A stretch of DNA of 64,000 nucleotides from assembly GCA_964030475.1 (NCBI GenBank), contig CAXIPT010000002.1, positions 6,029,820 through 6,093,819 of the forward strand, in the 5' to 3' direction. How positions within the stretch are numbered: the first letter of the stretch is position 1; every line of letters starts with the position of its first letter. The notes beneath the pieces were generated by a model. It did no database searches. It was not told the origin of the DNA and saw only the letters and a list, made by a program, of their open reading frames with translations. Below, one piece after another: positions 50,870 to 63,261 of the stretch. A program made the position numbers and the translations under genes. The DNA comes from Tethya wilhelma (Eukaryota; Porifera; Demospongiae; Tethyida; Tethyidae).

Positions 50870-51010
50870 AGTGTCACTACTATTCTCTGCCCCAATGTCT
50901 AAGAGTTAAACAGCTCTGTGTATAAAAGAATTCGACTAGAATTCAAAAGATCTGAGTTTGAATCCCAGCAATGGTATATAGATATCAGAATTTTTTCAAA
51001 TGATTTTTTT
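50870..51010 (+). mobile_element. second, diverged tRNA-derived SINE-like copy
   Basis: TTCGACTAGAATTCAAAAGA and GAGTTTGAATCCCAGCA align with 46521-46560, and the upstream CTCTGCCCCAATG aligns with 46468-46480. The A box is degraded. Confidence 0.5.
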
Positions 51011-51434
51011 CATGTGCTTTAAGGTCTCATAGTACATTTAGTTACTGTATCTGGGATTCACTGCAAAGAAAGCGACAAATTAAGTTAGACACAACCATGC
51101 ATAACATACATGTAACAATATTATACAGTTCATGCCACTTTAGTGAAAAGCACATGTTTAGTGAACCATCGTGGAATTCCCCCAGATAATTGCAACTGTA
51201 TTTCCTCTTGGTACAGCTGGTCCATTGGGTCACAAAAGGCTTACTGAGCTGTTCATCTCACCCATTATACAACCAAGAATAGCTCCCTTCTCCACTCCCA
51301 GTAGGAACATGGCAATCTCAGTATCTGAACATCTTGACTTAGTCGGTGTCAGAGAAGCCTTAGGAGTGAGACTCAGACTGTGATTGGTCACTCGTAGCTG
51401 GTCCCGCACGTCTCCCGAAGCTCCGCCCCAGCCC

Positions 51435-51569
51435 CTAGATCGTGGAGCGGCTGTTGTTACTACCAGCTGTTGATAACGAGGATTTCCCTGACAATCTACG
51501 GACAGCAGGTTTGTGAGGCTGGGGAGGTGGGTGGACAGGGACGGCTTGAGTCTGCGCCAGTTGGGAGGC
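51435..51569 (-). CDS. orphan terminal exon, Ser/Pro/Gln-rich
   Basis: On the minus strand CTCACAG at 51570-51576 precedes an open phase-0 frame (ASQLAQTQAVPVHPPPQPHK, then a Ser-rich end NNSRSTI) closed by TAG at 51435. It looks like the disordered tail of a larger gene. The upstream side is satellite, so no partner exon was found. Confidence 0.3.
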   Translation of the reverse strand, partial: ASQLAQTQAVPVHPPPQPHKPAVRRLSGKSSLSTAGSNNSRSTI

Positions 51570-51659
51570 CTGTGAGCTAGGGTGTGATGGTGTGAGGGTG
51601 TGAGGGTGAGGATGTATAACAGACTATAATAATTATGTAGTTTGAAGAATATATGATAT

Positions 51660-54600
51660 TTCCTGCTCTAAAACAGCAATGGTTGGTCGTTAGAAGCTGG
51701 GACTTGCACCATTGTAATCAGTACGAAGAGATCTTTCAAATGATATTGTTTTCTTTGAAAATTGAAAAATGGCTCTTTTTTGTCAAAAAATCACTTGACC
51801 AAAGGCTATAATCCATGGTTTTGGTGATTTTTTTTCAAAATTTAAATCTTGGTATAAACCATATCATTTGAAAGATCTCTTCAAGCTGATCACAATGGTA
51901 CCAATTCGAGCTTCATATGACCTGAGAAAATTTTGATAAAGTGTTGAGAACCTAAACCCATCATACGTATTGAGGAACTAAGAACCTAAACCCATCACAC
52001 GTGATGAGAAACCAAGAACCTAAACCCATCATAAGTGATGAGAAACCAAGAACCTAAACCCATCATAAGTGATATGAGAAACCAAGAACCTTAACCCATC
52101 ATACGTGATGAGAAACCAAGAACCTAAATCTATCATATGTGATGTAAAACCAAGAACCTAGCAACACATTATTACTCATATCTCAGCTCGAGAAGGTCGT
52201 ATTGAGATGGGATTTGCACCATTACAATCAGCATGAATAAATCTTTTATATGGTATTGTTTATAATTGTTTATTTTGAAAATCGGTAAAATGGTGATTTT
52301 TGTAAAAAATCGGACTTGACCAAAAGCTATAATCCATGGTTTTGGTGATTTTTTAAAAAATTTAAATCTTGGTATAAACCATATCATTTGAAAGATCTCT
52401 TCAAGCTGATCACAATGGTACCAATCTGAGCTTCATACGACCTTCCTAGACTGAGAAATGTTTGATAAAGTGTTGAGAACCTAAACTCATATACGTGATG
52501 AGAAACCAAGAACCTAAACCCATCATATGTGATGAGAAACCAAGAACCTAAACCCATCACACATGATGAGAAACCAAGAACCTAAACCCATCATATGTGA
52601 TGAGAAACCAAGAACCTAAACCCATCACACCTAATGAGAAACCAAGAACCTAAACCCATCATACATGATGAGAAACCAAGAACCTAAACCCATCATACGT
52701 GATGAGAAACTTAGAACCTAAACCCATCATACGTGATGAGAAACCAAGAACCTATATGTGATGAGAAACCAAGAACCTAGCAACACATTATTACTCATAT
52801 CTCAGCCCAAGAAGGTTGTATTGAGATGGGACTTGCACCATTGTGATCAGCATGAAGAGATCTTTTAAATGATATGGTTTATTTTGAAAATTGAAAAATG
52901 GCCTTATTTGTCAAAAAATCACCTGACCAAAGGCTATAATCCATGGTTTTGGTGATTTTTTTTCAAAATTTAAATCTTGGTAAAACCATATCATTTGAAA
53001 GATCTCCTCAAGCTGATCACAATGGTACCAATCTGAGCTTCATACGACCTTCCTAGACTGAGAAATTTTTGATAAAGTGTTGAGAACCTAAACCCATCAT
53101 ACATGATGAGAAACCAAGAACCTAAACCCATCACACATGATGAGAAACCAAAAACCTAAACCCATCACACGTGATGAGAAACCAAGAACCTAAACCCATC
53201 ACACGTGATGAGGAACCAAGAACCTAAACCCATCACACGTGATAAGAAACCAAGAACCTAAACCCATCATACGTGATGAGAAACCAAGAACCTAAACCCA
53301 TCATATGTGATGAGAAACCAAGAACCTAAACCCATCATACGTGATGAGAAACTAAGAACCTAAATCTATCATACGTGATGAGAAACCAAGAACCTAAACC
53401 TATCACACGTGATGAGAAACCAAGAACCTAAACCCATCATATGTGATGAGAAACCAAGAATCTAAACCCATCATACGTGATGAGAAACCAAGAATCTAAA
53501 CCCATCATATGTGATGAGAAACCAAGAACCTAAACCCATCATATGTGATGAAAAACCAAGAATCTAAACCCATCATACGTGATGAGAAACCAAGAAACTA
53601 GCAACACATTATTACTCATATCTTAGCCCAAGAAGGTCGTATTGAGATCGGATTTGCACTATTACGATCAGCATGAAAAGATCTTTTATATGGTATTGTT
53701 TATATTGTTTATTTTGAAAATCGGTAAAATGGTGATTTTTGTCAAAAAATCGCACTTGACTAAAGGCAAATCCATGATTTTGGTGATTTTATAAAAAAAT
53801 TAAATCTTGGTATAAACCATAAAGCCATATCATTTGAAAGATCTCTTCAAGCTGATCACATTGGAACCAATTCGAGCTTCATACGACCTTTCTAGGCTGA
53901 GAAATTTTTGATAAAGTGCTGAGAACCTAAACCCATCATACGTGATGAGAAACCAAGAACCTAAACCTATCACACTTGATGAGAAACCAAGAACCTAAGC
54001 CCATCATATGTGATGAGAAACCAAGAACCTAAACCCATCACATGTGATGAGAAACCAAAAACCTAAACCCATGAGAAACCAAGAACCTAAACCGATCATA
54101 AGTGATGAGAAACCAAGAACCTAAACCCATCATATGTGATAAAAACCAAGAACCTAAACCCATCACACGTGATGAGAAACCAAGAACCTAAATCCATCAT
54201 ATGTGATGAGGAACCAAGAACCTAAACCCATCATATGTGATGAGAAACCAAGAACCTAAACCCATCACACGTGATGAGAAACCAAGAACCTAAACCCATC
54301 ACATGTGATGAGGAACTAAGAACCTAAACCCATCATATGTGATGAGAAACCATGAACCTAAACCCATCATACGTGATGAGAAACCAAGAACCTAAACCCA
54401 TCATACGTGATGAGAAACCAAGAACCTAAACCCATCATACGTGATGAGAAATTAAGAACCTAAATCCATCATACGTGATGAGAAACCAAGAACCTAAACC
54501 CATCATACGTGATGAGAAATTAAGAACCTAAATCCATCATATGTGATGAGAAACCAAGAACCTAAACCCATCATAAGTGATGAGAAACCAAGAACCTAAA

Positions 54601-54734
54601 CCCATCATACGTGATGAGAAACTAAGAACCTAAACCCATCATATGCGATGAGAAACCAAGAACCTAAACCCATCACACGTGATGAGAAACCAAGAACCTA
54701 AACCCATCACACGTGATGAGAAACCAAGAACCTA
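51660..54734. repeat. 34-bp satellite array with foldback modules (reverse)
   Basis: Same unit as 43040-46205 but in reverse orientation (CCTAAACCCATCATACGTGA followed by TGAGAAACCAAGAA). Four modules interrupt it, at about 51690-51946, 52153-52476, 52767-53088 and 53602-53925. Some modules have lost bases in the centre. Confidence 0.93.
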
Positions 54735-55065
54735 AACCCATCTTACCGTTTTAATGATGCCCTGACACTAAGTTTTGCTTTGATGTTCAGTTCCTATACA
54801 AACTATCAGACAGTTGACAAAACTAGTGGTACTCCTACAAAGAAAACTCCAGGTAGTAAAATGATGATCTTGGAGAGGTGTATACTATAGTCTAGTAATT
54901 TATCTAGTACAGGCTTATTGTTTTTCTAATTTCGTTATTTTGCATTCCAACATACAGCAGTGCTAATCTGACCATAGGCCATTTCAGCCCATGAGTGTAC
55001 CTCACCTAGTGACACAATTGCACAAGTCTACATTATACTACAGCTTACCCTTTGTCCACTCCAGN

Positions 55066-55122
<57 letters not shown>

Positions 55123-55657
55123 TACATGTAAATAAACTTCATGACAATAATTTTGAGCACATACAATTACTGACATAGTGATACCATATGGCTCCAAATT
55201 TTCGTGGCGCAATATTTTCGTGGATTTTGTGATTTGACCGTATGTCATGATCTAAATTTTCTCCACGAAAATTTAGAAAACTGTATATTGGCAATGTAAT
55301 TTCAGAAATCGTGATTCACGAAAATTAGTTCAAAACAGCGAAGACAGAGTTTTCACGAACTTTTCGTAAGTACTTTGAAAATTTGGAGCTACACGTACAC
55401 TGTATTACAGGTGTTTTCAGAACACATCATGATTGTGCTGATCTTCAAAAGGGAACAGTTATTTTTACTCATACACTAATGTTTACACAAACAAAACGTA
55501 ACACAATAAAGCTAGCTAATGAAGTCATAAAACTAGCAATACTAGATGCGATAGAACCAGCTAGTAATGTTGATATTGTCGTGACAAACAATACTAATTT
55601 GATTTCAACTCCTCCCTGTCCCTCCTAACTCTATCCCTCACACACACACACACATAC

Positions 55658-55705
<48 letters not shown>

Positions 55706-55996
55706 CAACAATCTGATGGCGGAAGAACTGATAGGATTTCAAAAATTAACTTATAATGCGTAACTTTATTAGGCAAGGTATGGTATGGTATTTGTCAACA
55801 GCATTAGATTTCAGAAACTCTATACTGAATTAGCGTTCTGATGTTTGATTGTTGTGTAGATCATGATCGTTACAAAGAACTGTTGCTATTACTTATCTCT
55901 GCAATGTATCGTGGAAAAGTTCTAACCATGCAGTAATGATGAATTATTCATGAGTATTGAGCTAAAGAGGTCAAGGGTTATTGACCATTCACACAC
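54735..55996. repeat. right arm of the large inverted duplication
   Basis: Reverse copy of 41823-43050. On the plus strand it holds the candidate exon 54791-54852 and the first 63 bp of the exon starting at 55934 (open for NDELFMSIELKRSRV). Identity ends within CACACACC, after which come unrelated bases and a poly-G run. Confidence 0.9.
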
Positions 55997-56012
55997 CCTG
56001 GGTGGTATGGTG

Positions 56013-56131
<119 letters not shown>

Positions 56132-56170
56132 GCAGATCTATCAAAACAAACATGCTTCCTATGCTAGTCT

Positions 56171-56578
56171 AGTGGTAGGAGACCATTGCAATTGAAGAAC
56201 AGTCTCAAAGGACGTGGAAAGAAATGAAACGCTAAGTGTTTCCCTCGTATAAAAATGGTTCTGATGCTTCCCAAGAAACCTACAGACAACACAGTTAGTG
56301 GTGCTGCCATTGATCTCAGAGGTAAAGGTGTAGCTACCACTTCAACTGGTACAACCATGGCGAAAAAGGCTCTGAGGGTTAGGGATTATTCCATTAAGCA
56401 TATTGGATTAGTTGTAGCCTCATTCTCAGCCTCTTCTCTTGAGGATATTGCAAAATGAAGGAAGAGCCTGGGACCAAGGCCAAGTTAGTTGTACTCCCCT
56501 CCACTCTAGATCAGTGGGTGGTGGATTATAGGGATATGGGTAAGATGGCAGTTAACAACACAATGGTCTCCTACCACA
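56171..56578. mobile_element. MITE-like element
   Basis: GTGGTAGGAGACCATTG at the left end and CAATGGTCTCCTACCAC at the right end are exact inverted repeats. The 67-codon plus-strand ORF inside (56255-56458) has no recognised domain. Confidence 0.8.
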
Positions 56579-56812
56579 TGGTGGTTAGGTACAGATTCAA
56601 CGAACCAAGTTGTATAGAAAATGGCTATCAGTTTATGAATACATACACTTATGCAGTATACATAATATATACATACAGTATATGTTGTATGTACATGTAT
56701 ACGAATACAGTGAGTAGTTGTTTTTTCTCTGGGTAATGGAATAACGAAAGTGGTTTTACGTTTTGATAGAAAGATGTTTACAACAACAGAGCAGTGCTTT
56801 TAAAACCGACCA

Positions 56813-56859
<47 letters not shown>

Positions 56860-59518
56860 AGAATCAACATCACCACGCTATTCACCACGAAATTTCCTGC
56901 CCAAGCAGTCAAACGTCTTGACTTAAATGTATGACTACAAATTAAGCAAAGCTTTTCATACTAAGTTGTTCAAAGCACTTCAAACAGACATACACACACA
57001 CACACATACTCCCACCCATCCTCCTGGTACATACTAACTACAGCTTTCTATTCACTGTAATGTACAACTCATACAAGGTATTTATGTGAGCTTATGCTAT
57101 ACTGAAATGATGACATACACCACATAGCCAAATGATATCAAATTTCTATCAAAAGGGAGTAATTGAAGCTCAATATCTTCAACAGAGGACAATCAAACAA
57201 TTAACATAGCTCAATAGACAAAAAAGCATAATCATGCAAGCATTAGCAGCCTATTGTATGTCACTAAATATCTAGAGCAACCTTGTAAAAGTATATAGGA
57301 GTTTAGTACTGTACTGTTGTACAAAGCTGCAACTAGAGGCTGAAAAGAGAGCTTCAAACAATTAACATAGATCAATTGATAAAGCAGCATAATATTATTA
57401 TGCAAGCATTAGTAGCCTGGGTCACCAAATAGAGCAACCTTGTAAGAGAATAATAAATATAGGAGATTAGGATGATTGTAAAAAGCTGGGACTTGATGCT
57501 GAAAGAGAGCTTCCATTTTATTGCACATACAACAATTTATGTTGCCAGCTGTAGATATGGTCTGATCAGATTATAATCGACTTACAACAAGCTGAATGCT
57601 AACAAGATTGGGTAGAGGGCAAGCAAACACAGGTGCACTCTGAAACAGCCCACATAGACTGTTTCTGTTACAAACAAAAGTGTAACAGTTTGTGTTTTCA
57701 TGTTAGTAGTAACCTAGCTTTGATGACTTTGAAGTAGAACCAAGAGTATAAAATAGTATCCCTGTTACTATCATACTCTTGGTAGTATTGCCTCACAAGA
57801 TGGGTGCCCATTATAGACAGCAATAATAAGCACACATGCACACACGTACTAAAGCACTAAGAGCTCTCTAAATATGTGTCTTGTGAGTGATGGGCGTCTG
57901 TCTATACAGGGCTAGCTGGATAAGCATCAATCATGTACATTCTTGTGTTTGACAGCAGTGTGACATGTGTCCGTGTGAATTAGCCTAGAATGTGCTGATG
58001 GGATACTGTTAGCCTACATACACAATACACTAATACTATAACACAGCCTATACTTTAAGCTTTGTACTAGCTGTGGAAAAAAATGACTTGAAATCATTGG
58101 CTTGCTGGCTACTAGAACTGTAGAACTGACAATATAGTTCATATGTGACAAGTTCTCTAAATCAAAGTTCTACAACCAGCAAAACATGACAAAGATGCAC
58201 AGAACAAAGTCCATGTGAAATAGCAGCTATATGTACAGTAAACCCACACAGAGTATGAATCAGAATTGTTTTTGCTGACTTTCCAAACATGAAATTTACA
58301 GCATGTCAAGGATAGTGTGCTTCTATGAGCATTAAGCTCACTACCTGTACATACATGCAATGAAGCTGCTACAGGTACTAGGTGACAGTGAGTATGTATG
58401 TATGTTGATGGCTCTCAACAGCTGCTAATAACAGCCACAACACAAAGACCAGTTTGAAGTCCAACAAATGATCTAACAGTGGTACTTGAATCAGATCAGG
58501 AATACACACTTCCTTGGACACACATCATATGTCATTCAGCACTTGAATAGCTTTCTCCAGGAAGGTTTTAGAACATAGATAACACACACACTCACACAGC
58601 TACAATGTTATAAAACTTACCTAGAGATAGGCTGATAAATGATCACAAAAACAAATACAGTAAGCTTTACAAACAAGACCACAACTGAAAGTAACTTGAC
58701 TGCAAAAGAATTCTTTTAACTAGTAGAAACTTCCTAACTTGAAACACTCAACTGTCCATCATCAACTCTCTCACTGTCTGTCTTTGTAGTAATCAGGCCG
58801 AGCCTTTAAGGCCACTGTACTCTATAGGCTATACTCTTCTCGACACTGAAACTTGAGTTCTTATAAACAGGCAAGCCCACTCAAAATACACGAGAATGAC
58901 ATGAAACTTCCGTACATTACATGTCGTTCCTTGCTTTAAAAAACACTTCTATACAGACCACAGTTTCAGTGTACAAATTGACAGTGTACTGTTATTTGCT
59001 TGACAGTATACCAAGGTATGGCATAATACGCTGCATACTGACATCTGATGTATAGAATAGCATGGTACAAATTGATTTGTGTTTGAGTGTGTGTTGTGTG
59101 TGGATGCCAAGAACTGGGTCGTTTGTAACAAATGGGTACAGTAGTCCTCAATGGTATTTAGACCATTGAATGCATGCCAGTACCACACATCAATAGAGCC
59201 TGCCATCTATATAGGATGTGCCAGCAAACTTCAGAGTAGGGAAAAGGACGTTTGAAATCCATTTAATAGCAAACAGAGGTGCTCTATACAAAACATTTTT
59301 GAAGTTTTTTTTTACAAAAGTTGTCATACAGAGGCTGTAGAATACACTGGCAGGCACACTAGCAAACCACAGCAAGCAACAATATACAATGCCAACTAAA
59401 TAGTAAACACACACGCACACAAAGGGACACATGGATACCACGAGCCGAGCCACGAGCAGCTTCCCAAGGACACACTGGTCCAACCCAAGCCTACTGAAGT
59501 ACACTTCAAGACACTTAC
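56579..59518. other. noncoding stretch, no gene recognised
   Basis: AT-rich with a (CA)n tract at 56815-56857. Blocks at about 57176-57330 and 57351-57500 are diverged direct repeats (ACAATTAACATAG, GCATAATCATGCAAGCATTAG, AGAGCAACCTTGTAA). Long ORFs on the minus strand lack protein-like composition; this could be a long 3' UTR. Confidence 0.45.
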
Positions 59519-59574
59519 GCATTTCTCTCCAACCAGGCACGGTCCAGCACCACTGTGACAGTCCCTGACGCCAT
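59519..59574 (-). CDS. candidate first coding exon
   Basis: ATG at 59574 opens MASGTVTVVLDRAWLERNA and reaches a good donor (GTAAGTG) after 56 nt. It begins about 700 bp downstream of the stop of the coiled-coil gene on the same strand. No second exon could be found, so this may be chance. Confidence 0.25.
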
Positions 59575-60272
59575 TTTGAGCACTCTCTCCAACTCTAGCT
59601 ACTGTATAGAGCTTCTGTAGGCTATCACTGACAAATAAACTCACTGGATTCGACACAAGCAACCACAAAACTGAAAAAATCTAGCCACAGAAAGCACGAA
59701 ACCACTCGTGGACACCTAAGCTCCGCCCACTTTCCAGATCACTTCTGGTTGAAGTCACTCGAACTTTTACTATTGACGACCTTTTACCAAGTATCTAGGA
59801 CGTAGTGGTGACGACCTTTACCGATATTGAGAGCTCACAACTCAAGCATGCAAAAGTGACAATGTGTTTTCAAAACTTGAGACATCTCACAAACAGTAGT
59901 TAATACTTAGAATTGTCAGACACTATGCAAAGAATATCCATGAGTACCAAATAAGGTGCTGATCTTGAAGAGAGAGAAATGCCTGTATCCACGATTGACT
60001 CACACAAACACACAAAATCACGTACAAAACACTCCACATGCCCAATTCACACAAAGCTTATTACATGCTATAACAGTTCACAATATCGAAAATCAGTACT
60101 AAAGCACAGCAAGAATAATTACACTATTATTATCAGCAATAATAAACAACTAGAGTTTGCAATGCTATGCAGGCTCATCACACACTCGACTTACATCACT
60201 TCAAACATCTTGACAACAACATGTATGCATACTACTCATTCACTCACACACTTGCACACCACCAACCATGAC

Positions 60273-61035
60273 TCACTTGTCTGCCTCTGCTGATCCTGGT
60301 CTCTTCTTGGTCGGCACCGGTGAGAGTTTGTGAGCTGGCTCTGCCACTTTTCTCTTGGCTTCAGGAGTCCTTACCTTCCTCAGAGGCTCCTTCTTGGTCA
60401 CCTCCAGTGTCTTGGTGGCTGGGGGAGGCTTAGCAGAGACCTTCAGCTGGGAAATCTGGGGTGGGGGAGATTGAGAACTCAGATTGTAAGTTTGATTCCC
60501 AGCTGAGTCCCAGAATTTTCTGGGATATGTTTCTCTCTCAGCATTCCATTGAGAGGGAAAAAAAAACCGAAAACAAAGCAGTATAGGATTGCAACTAGAG
60601 AAAAATACTATATAGTGAGGACCAATCGTAGGCTATTTATATGGTCATAAACAAGCTCACTGAACAAATTAACGGAATAAAACAGCATTGTAGTTTGATA
60701 CATGTAATAAGACAGCTAGTATCATCGCCATGCTCCCAGGCTTTCTCCCTAACTACATGCATGTACACTAGTGAAGAATCACAGAGGAGTGGCTTAGGAG
60801 TCAAAGGTAAATGCAAGGGTTGAGCCACGATGAAAACAGATACATGTAGTGCTACATACCTCTTCATCTTTCTTTTTGAGCTGCTCCTCCAGTTTGGCCA
60901 CTGTCTGTTTGAGGTCACTGACTTCCGAAGTCAATCGATCATTGTCACTAGACAGGGAGCTCTTTTCAGATGACTCACGTTCAAGACTCTTGGTCAGCTC
61001 CCAGATCTTTTCACTTGAGTCTATCAGTGTGTGTG

Positions 61036-61084
<49 letters not shown>

Positions 61085-62386
61085 NTGTGTGTGTGTGTGT
61101 GTGATCTACGGTAGCCATCTTACCGAGGCTGTCCTTGTTGCCTTTCTCGGACTGGTCTAGTTTCTCTTTGAGCTCCTCTATCTGTGACTGTAGCTGTTCA
61201 TTTTCAGAACGGAGGTGGCCATTTTTAGACGATTCTTTCTGAAGACTCTTTGTCAACATTTCTATTTCTCTGGCCAGATCTGAGTGTGTACGTAATAAAT
61301 GTGTATTACTATTAAGACACAAAGCTATTCAATGTGGTACATGTTCTTTCTAGCCTTGTTCCTAGGCTCCCTCTCCGGAAATGAAATGGGAGCCTGGGAA
61401 CGAGGCTATGTTCTTTCCAGCTAGTATAATACATTGATTGCAAACTTGTAGTGCATCTTTTTACATATAAAACCCTGTATTATTCTATAGCACATTAGAA
61501 CTCATGATATAATTATAGTATAGCAATTATAAGATATAAGTCCACCAGAAGAAGATAGGAGACCCTAGACATTAGCTAACAAATACAGTATAATAATGTA
61601 CAGTGTACATGAGCATGAAGAGATTTACAATAACCAAACATAGTACACTGTCACAAACCTTCAGTCTTTTCCTTTCCTTGTCTTTCCACTTGTGTCAGCT
61701 TCAACTTGAGCTCATCCATCTCAGAGGAGAGCCTCTGGTTCCGGCTGCGAAGTTCACCATTCTCTGACGACTCTCTCTTGAGGCTCTCTGTGAGCTGAGA
61801 GATCTGCTGAGCATAGTCTGAGGAGAGGAAGACAATCATGTGATGTTTTTACTGTCAGAAATGTTTTGCTATTAGTCTAGAGCAAGTAAAACACACTTAA
61901 TCCTACACAACTGATGCAAATGACAACTAGTATATAAATTCACACAATATCATTAAAGTTCAATTTATAAACTGCTAACAATTGACTGATTGAGAATTGC
62001 AGTGGTAAAATGAGCTTGAAACAATTTTGTGCCTGTCAGGCTGATATACAAACATCAGCAAAGTACATCGAATTGAATGACAAGGTTACAGATAAAATTG
62101 TTTTTAAACTGATCAGCCAAGCACCCATACAGTCCTACATATGACACTGTTGACTGACAAAGACTATTCTTGGGGGCATCAAATTAGAGATATTATCGTG
62201 TATAATGCACACAACGTACCAGCTTGCATCTTTTCAATTTCCTCTTGTGTCTTGCCCCCAGCTGACTCCACCTCCGTTGGTGATTGAATGGCAGGGGCCT
62301 CCTCACTCGTTTGTGAAGAGAGTTGACTCTGAGAGGAGTTTATGGACTGACTTCGAACTGATAGCTTCACAGTTGAGACCACAGGC

Positions 62387-62442
<56 letters not shown>

Positions 62443-63100
62443 CGCAATGTATGATATAATTTACTGGAGAACATTGCTTTTCTGGTGCACCAGAAGATGG
62501 TAAGAAACCAAATCATTATGTGATGATGGTTACATGGGGTTTAAGATAACAATCAAGCAACATACAATAGATCAGATGGACTGAGCAATTGCTACTCACT
62601 ACTACAAGTACACTACATGTGTCTACCGGTTGATACCTTTGTCTGTTGTATCAGTTGAGGATGTGGTAGTGACAGAAGATGAGTCAGATGACCCCTTGAA
62701 GATTTCAGCTAAAGACAGAGAAACAAAAAGAATATTGAAGCACTGTATGTATCCTAGAGCACATACGTACATGTTACATCATATTTATGTAAGTGGTTGG
62801 TCCAATGCACACAGACCAGTGCTGCCATACAGGCTATGTACACTACTATCAATACATCAGGAGACCTCTTACAGTACAGTCAGCCTAGCCTCATCCCCAA
62901 GCTTCCCTTTGACCTTTCACTCACGGAAAAGAGAGCAAGTACATTTCCGTGAGTGAAAGGTCAAAAGGGAGCCTAGGGACGAGGCTACAGTCAGCCTAGC
63001 TCACCCTTGATGCCTCTGGCCGCGGAGGACTCCTGGAGGGAGGATGAGGAGTTGGAAGAGAGAGAGACACCGTCGACCTCTTTGGCGTTGGAACCCAAAC
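60273..63100 (-). CDS. coiled-coil protein with three repeated exons (3' part)
   Basis: Exons 63100-63005, 62708-62637, 62387-62220, 61817-61659, 61279-61124, 61020-60860 and 60455-60273 join in phase 1 up to 61020-60860, then phase 0, and end in TGA (about 331 residues here). The first exon has an acceptor, so the 5' part lies to the right, beyond the satellite or the window. The order is a Ser/Thr-rich region, then three homologous coiled-coil exons of 52-54 residues (compare LTESLKRESSENGELRSRN, LTKSLQKESSKNGHLRSEN, LTKSLERESSEKSSLSSDN), then a basic Pro-rich tail (KVSAKPPPATKTLEV). No family was recognised. The coiled coil implies oligomerisation and a cytoskeletal or scaffold role is only a guess. 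Confidence 0.75.
61351..61408. mobile_element. short foldback element
   Basis: TAGCCTTGTTCCTAGGCTCC and GGAGCCTGGGAACGAGGCTA form a hairpin around CTCTCCGGAAATGAAAT. It belongs to the same family as 36102-36169. Confidence 0.8.
62885..62988. mobile_element. short foldback element, longer arms
   Basis: TAGCCTCATCCCCAAGCTTC continuing to GACCTTTCACTCACGGAAA returns inverted as TTTCCGTGAGTGAAAGGTC up to GGGACGAGGCTA. It lies in an intron of the coiled-coil gene. Confidence 0.8.
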
Positions 63101-63261
63101 CTTGAGGAGAGAAAGAGAAACATGATGGTGATATTGAAAGATAGCCTACGTATCCTACAGGTACAAGCACACAAACACACATATATACACACATACACAC
63201 ACAACATACAAACACACACACACACATACAAACACACTCATACACACACACACACACACTT

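Noticed and set aside
56255..56736. Small protein genes at 56255-56458 and 56455-56736 (+)
   Set aside because: The first lies between the inverted ends of a short element and the second runs out of it into AT-rich DNA. No domain or splice support.
59190..59668. Cys/Val-rich minus-strand ORFs downstream of the candidate first exon
   Set aside because: The composition is that of AT-rich noncoding DNA and a GTGTGTG patch, with no acceptor that joins the exon at 59519 in frame.
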